Positions 6,534 through 8,622 of a DNA stretch of 8,622 bases are shown here, piece by piece. The first letter of the stretch is position 1, and each line of letters opens with the position of its first letter. The notes below the pieces were generated by a model, which was given only the letters and a program-made list of their open reading frames with translations, was not told where the DNA came from and did no database searches. The position numbers and the translations under genes were made by a program. This DNA comes from an uncultured Blautia sp. (lineage in GTDB: Bacteria; Bacillota_A; Clostridia; Lachnospirales; Lachnospiraceae): positions 1 to 8,622 of the forward strand of contig CAJLTE010000112.1 in the NCBI GenBank assembly GCA_905209435.1, given 5' to 3'.

Positions 6534-7129
6534 AAAGATGGGCAAAGGCATGGCTTGCAGTAGGAGTCGGATGCTGTGTATGTGGTGCAGCTTTGACGGG
6601 CATCGGTGTTGCGAGCGGTGGAAGTAAATATGTGAAATCAGCAGATTTAAACAAAATGGATGGAGCTGCAAAAAAAAGCGATAATGAGATGGTTCTTGAG
6701 AAAACAAAGCTTGATGACTTTGATTCAGTAGACATCTCCATGACAGATATGAATCTGCAAGTGGTCAGTTCAGGTGATCAGTACTGTTATATTTCTTATC
6801 AGGCATTTGATCAGAAAAAGGAGCCAATCAGTTATCAGGTAAAGGATGGTAAATTAAAGCTTCAGGAAAACAACAATACTGGTAAGACTTATTATCATGT
6901 TGATATCGGATTTTTGTCAGGTCTTTTAGGTGAAGGAACACTTACTACAGATGAAAATGTGGTAACCCTTTACGTGCCGGAAGGTAAGAAATGGAAGCTT
7001 GCAGATATTAAATTGGATATGAGCAACATACTGCTGAATGAATGCGAAATCGAAAGTGGAACTGTTCAGACAGATTCAGGAGATGTATTCTTTAAAAATT
7101 CTGGAAGAAAACACAGAAGAAGCGGATGA
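6530..7129 (+). CDS. DUF4097 membrane-anchored protein, 3' truncated
   Basis: The ATG at 6530 overlaps the DUF1700 stop (ATGA). The 199-residue product has a basic start (MKRWAKAW), one membrane segment (about 7-28), a linker, then the beginning of the DUF4097 repeating beta-strand domain: FDSVDISMTDMNLQVV, VVTLYVPEGKKWKL, and strands ending at QTDSGDVFFKN. DUF4097 proteins of such operons (YvlB/LiaX-like) are usually clearly longer and continue with more SGDV-type turns. Here the repeat stops after one SGDV and a basic, non-homologous tail (SGRKHRRSG) runs to a TGA. From about 7101 a different frame becomes coding-like, so the C-terminal half appears to have been removed by a deletion. It is likely surface-exposed if made; whether the stub is functional is doubtful. 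Confidence 0.85.
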   Translation: MKRWAKAWLAVGVGCCVCGAALTGIGVASGGSKYVKSADLNKMDGAAKKSDNEMVLEKTKLDDFDSVDISMTDMNLQVVSSGDQYCYISYQAFDQKKEPISYQVKDGKLKLQENNNTGKTYYHVDIGFLSGLLGEGTLTTDENVVTLYVPEGKKWKLADIKLDMSNILLNECEIESGTVQTDSGDVFFKNSGRKHRRSG

Positions 7130-7172
7130 TCTGGCAGATGAGATCCGGGAGCTGATCGAACTGGAGGGATAA
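7101..7172 (+). pseudogene. C-terminal tail of a lost upstream gene (possibly Hsp70)
   Basis: In a frame different from the DUF4097 protein, the sequence reads [23 protein letters not shown] and stops with TAA at 7170-7172, four bases before the J-like gene. This acidic, helical ending has the character of a protein C-terminus, and it contains the GGAGGG ribosome binding site of the next gene, as expected of an intact operon partner. J-domain/SEC-C genes of related bacteria often follow an Hsp70-family gene, and the [12 protein letters not shown] ending fits such a chaperone tail, but only about 23 codons remain, so the identity is an inference. A short frame with an ATG exists at 7083, but it crosses the DUF4097 coding region and has no proper ribosome binding site. 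Confidence 0.45.
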
Positions 7173-7176
7173 TAAG

Positions 7177-8571
7177 ATGGCAAAAAAAGATTATGAAGTA
7201 CTTGGGCTTTCGGAGGATGCAGATGAAAAAGCAGTGAAACGTGCTTATTTCAGATTAGTGCGCCAGTTTTCACCGGAAAAAGATCCGGAACGTTTTCAGG
7301 AAATCAGAGAGGCTTATGAAAATATTACTTCCGGTAAAGAAGATGAAAGTAAAGAACTGATGTTAGAGGCACCGGATGATCCCTATGCCAGAAAGATTAT
7401 TGGATGGCTGCAGGATGCAATGCGTGCTCAGGATGCAAAACGTATGGTGAAAATGGCGGAAGAAGCCATTTCTGCTTATGGAGAAGCAGAAGGGTTCTTA
7501 TTTTATCTGTACAGAGGCCAGAATTGGTGCGGAAACCTGGGAAAAGCTATAAAAACGATGGAAAAGCTGGCAAAGAGATTTCCGGATAAAGCATACTATA
7601 AAAAGGAACTGGCAATTTCCTATTTTGACAGAGGCTATTACAATAAAGCAATGACTGCATTTCGGGATGCTTACAATGCAGGCGTTCGGGATAACGAGTT
7701 TCTTTCTGCATACTCCATAAACTGCCAGAGCCGCGGAGAATTCCGTGAAGGAATCGACTGTCTGTGGGAGCTTCTGGATCAGGCAGAGAAAAATCTGAAA
7801 GAATATATGTATGACGCACTTAATGCATTTACCGGACTTATTATGATGAGCAGCGCAGCAAAGAGCAGTACAGATTATGAAAAAGCAATTCAGCGCTTTG
7901 AAGCATTTATTGAGGAATCCTCTCTTTATCTGGAAGAATATCAGGAAGAACTTATTAATATCGTGGGCGCGATCCTGGTATCCCAGAAACTTCAGGATGC
8001 TCCTGACCTGAATAGAATTCTTAAAATTACTGAAAAAATCAGACGTCATCTTTCAAATAAAGAAACATTAAAAATCTGGGATGAATTTGCTTCTTATGTT
8101 TACCTGTTTGGTATGGAAATGGATGAGCGTTTATCAGATTTTGCAAAAGAAATGTGCAGAGTGATGGAACCGGATGATGAGGATCCTGAATTCAGACGTT
8201 TCATGCAGCTAGATGTGAAACTCCGTCTTCTGGAAAAATGGCCGGATATCAGGAAAGAATTTGACGTCGTCCGTGAAGAATACCCGGACAGCTATAAATT
8301 TGTAAAAGATTATATCAAACTTCTGAACAACACAGCAGACATCAACCGTCTGCGCGAAAAGCTGCTGAAGGATTATAACAGATATGCAGTTTACTATGAA
8401 GGAATCCCTCCATACTATGAGGAATATCCACAGAGACAGCCAAAAACAGGTGAAATCCAGTGGGACAGCGATGAGAACGGTGTCTACCGGAGAACAAACA
8501 AAAAAATCGGCAGAAACGAGCCATGTCCTTGCGGAAGTGGAAAGAAATATAAAAACTGCTGTGGAAGATAA
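7177..8571 (+). CDS. J-like / TPR / SEC-C protein
   Basis: This 464-residue protein begins at the ATG at 7177, with GGAGGG eight bases upstream. Residues 3-50 are a J domain ([20 protein letters not shown], then [11 protein letters not shown]). The signature HPD that triggers Hsp70 ATPase is replaced by S32-P-E34 ([10 protein letters not shown]), so it is a J-like protein that may bind Hsp70 without activating it in the usual way. Residues about 120-205 are helical TPR-like repeats ([23 protein letters not shown] and the following [17 protein letters not shown]). The middle to about 430 is helical and of no recognised family. The end is a SEC-C zinc motif, [16 protein letters not shown], with C450, C452, C461 and C462 as in SecA. 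It is probably a cytoplasmic chaperone adaptor. Its expected upstream partner seems to be deleted. Confidence 0.92.
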   Translation: MAKKDYEVLGLSEDADEKAVKRAYFRLVRQFSPEKDPERFQEIREAYENITSGKEDESKELMLEAPDDPYARKIIGWLQDAMRAQDAKRMVKMAEEAISAYGEAEGFLFYLYRGQNWCGNLGKAIKTMEKLAKRFPDKAYYKKELAISYFDRGYYNKAMTAFRDAYNAGVRDNEFLSAYSINCQSRGEFREGIDCLWELLDQAEKNLKEYMYDALNAFTGLIMMSSAAKSSTDYEKAIQRFEAFIEESSLYLEEYQEELINIVGAILVSQKLQDAPDLNRILKITEKIRRHLSNKETLKIWDEFASYVYLFGMEMDERLSDFAKEMCRVMEPDDEDPEFRRFMQLDVKLRLLEKWPDIRKEFDVVREEYPDSYKFVKDYIKLLNNTADINRLREKLLKDYNRYAVYYEGIPPYYEEYPQRQPKTGEIQWDSDENGVYRRTNKKIGRNEPCPCGSGKKYKNCCGR

Positions 8572-8598
8572 TTATATTTTCCTGACAGGATAATTATC
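8567..8598 (+). repeat. Inverted repeat after the J-like gene
   Basis: GATAATTAT (8567-8575) and ATAATTATC (8590-8598) are perfect 9-base inverted repeats, with CCT/AGG able to pair further in, starting within the stop codon of the J-like gene. The arms are all but one A or T and no T-run follows before the window ends, so terminator function is not supported. A real terminator may lie just beyond (GAAAAGAGTC near 8605 could be a left arm). Confidence 0.35.
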
Positions 8599-8622
8599 AA
8601 AAATGAAAAGAGTCTGATGCAT

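Noticed and set aside
8384..8593. 69-codon plus-strand frame at the end of the J-like gene
   Set aside because: It is an out-of-frame overlap with the SEC-C coding end, without a ribosome binding site.

Overview
The window looks like chromosome of a gut-type Firmicute, most likely a Lachnospiraceae member (Blautia/Dorea/Ruminococcus-like). The grounds are a moderate-to-low GC content, strong AGGAGG-type ribosome binding sites, U-tract terminators, a PadR-DUF1700-DUF4097 operon, a J-like/SEC-C protein, and a hybrid histidine kinase with two receiver domains. The genus is an inference. No tRNA, rRNA, CRISPR array, insertion sequence or phage gene was seen.

Layout: (1) 1-1400 (+), the 3' part of a hybrid sensor kinase, whose sensor end and phospho-acceptor His lie outside the window, closed by a bidirectional terminator. 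(2) 1539-2402 (-), a cytoplasmic beta-lactamase-fold serine hydrolase. (3) 2403-2726, a gap with a strong extended -10 promoter on + and two hairpins, a candidate small RNA. (4) 2727-3854 (-), a CE2-like SGNH carbohydrate esterase without signal peptide. (5) 3960-4835 (-), a secreted ComEC-C-terminus-like metallo-beta-lactamase-fold protein. (6) 4956-5438 (+), a macrodomain gene that has lost its normal 5' end, closed by a terminator. (7) 5605-7129 (+), padR-like regulator, DUF1700 membrane protein and DUF4097 protein, translationally coupled by 4-base overlaps. (8) 7101-7172, a short tail of another gene, possibly an Hsp70. (9) 7177-8571 (+), a J-like/TPR/SEC-C protein.

The genes do not form one obvious pathway. 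The clearest functional unit is the PadR-DUF1700-DUF4097 envelope-stress-type operon. The most striking observation is at its 3' end. The DUF4097 protein stops early, and the frame just after carries what reads as the C-terminus of a different protein, four bases upstream of the J-like gene and containing that gene's ribosome binding site. This looks like a deletion that joined the DUF4097 operon to an Hsp70/J-like operon. A second possible scar lies around the two minus-strand genes 2727-4835: the macrodomain gene on one side lacks its first strand and start codon, and a coding-like frame without a start lies between the two genes. I found no convincing new defence or mobile system. The candidates for follow-up are the gene-fusion scar, the J-like protein with a degenerate HPD motif, the broken macrodomain start and the orphan intergenic transcript.
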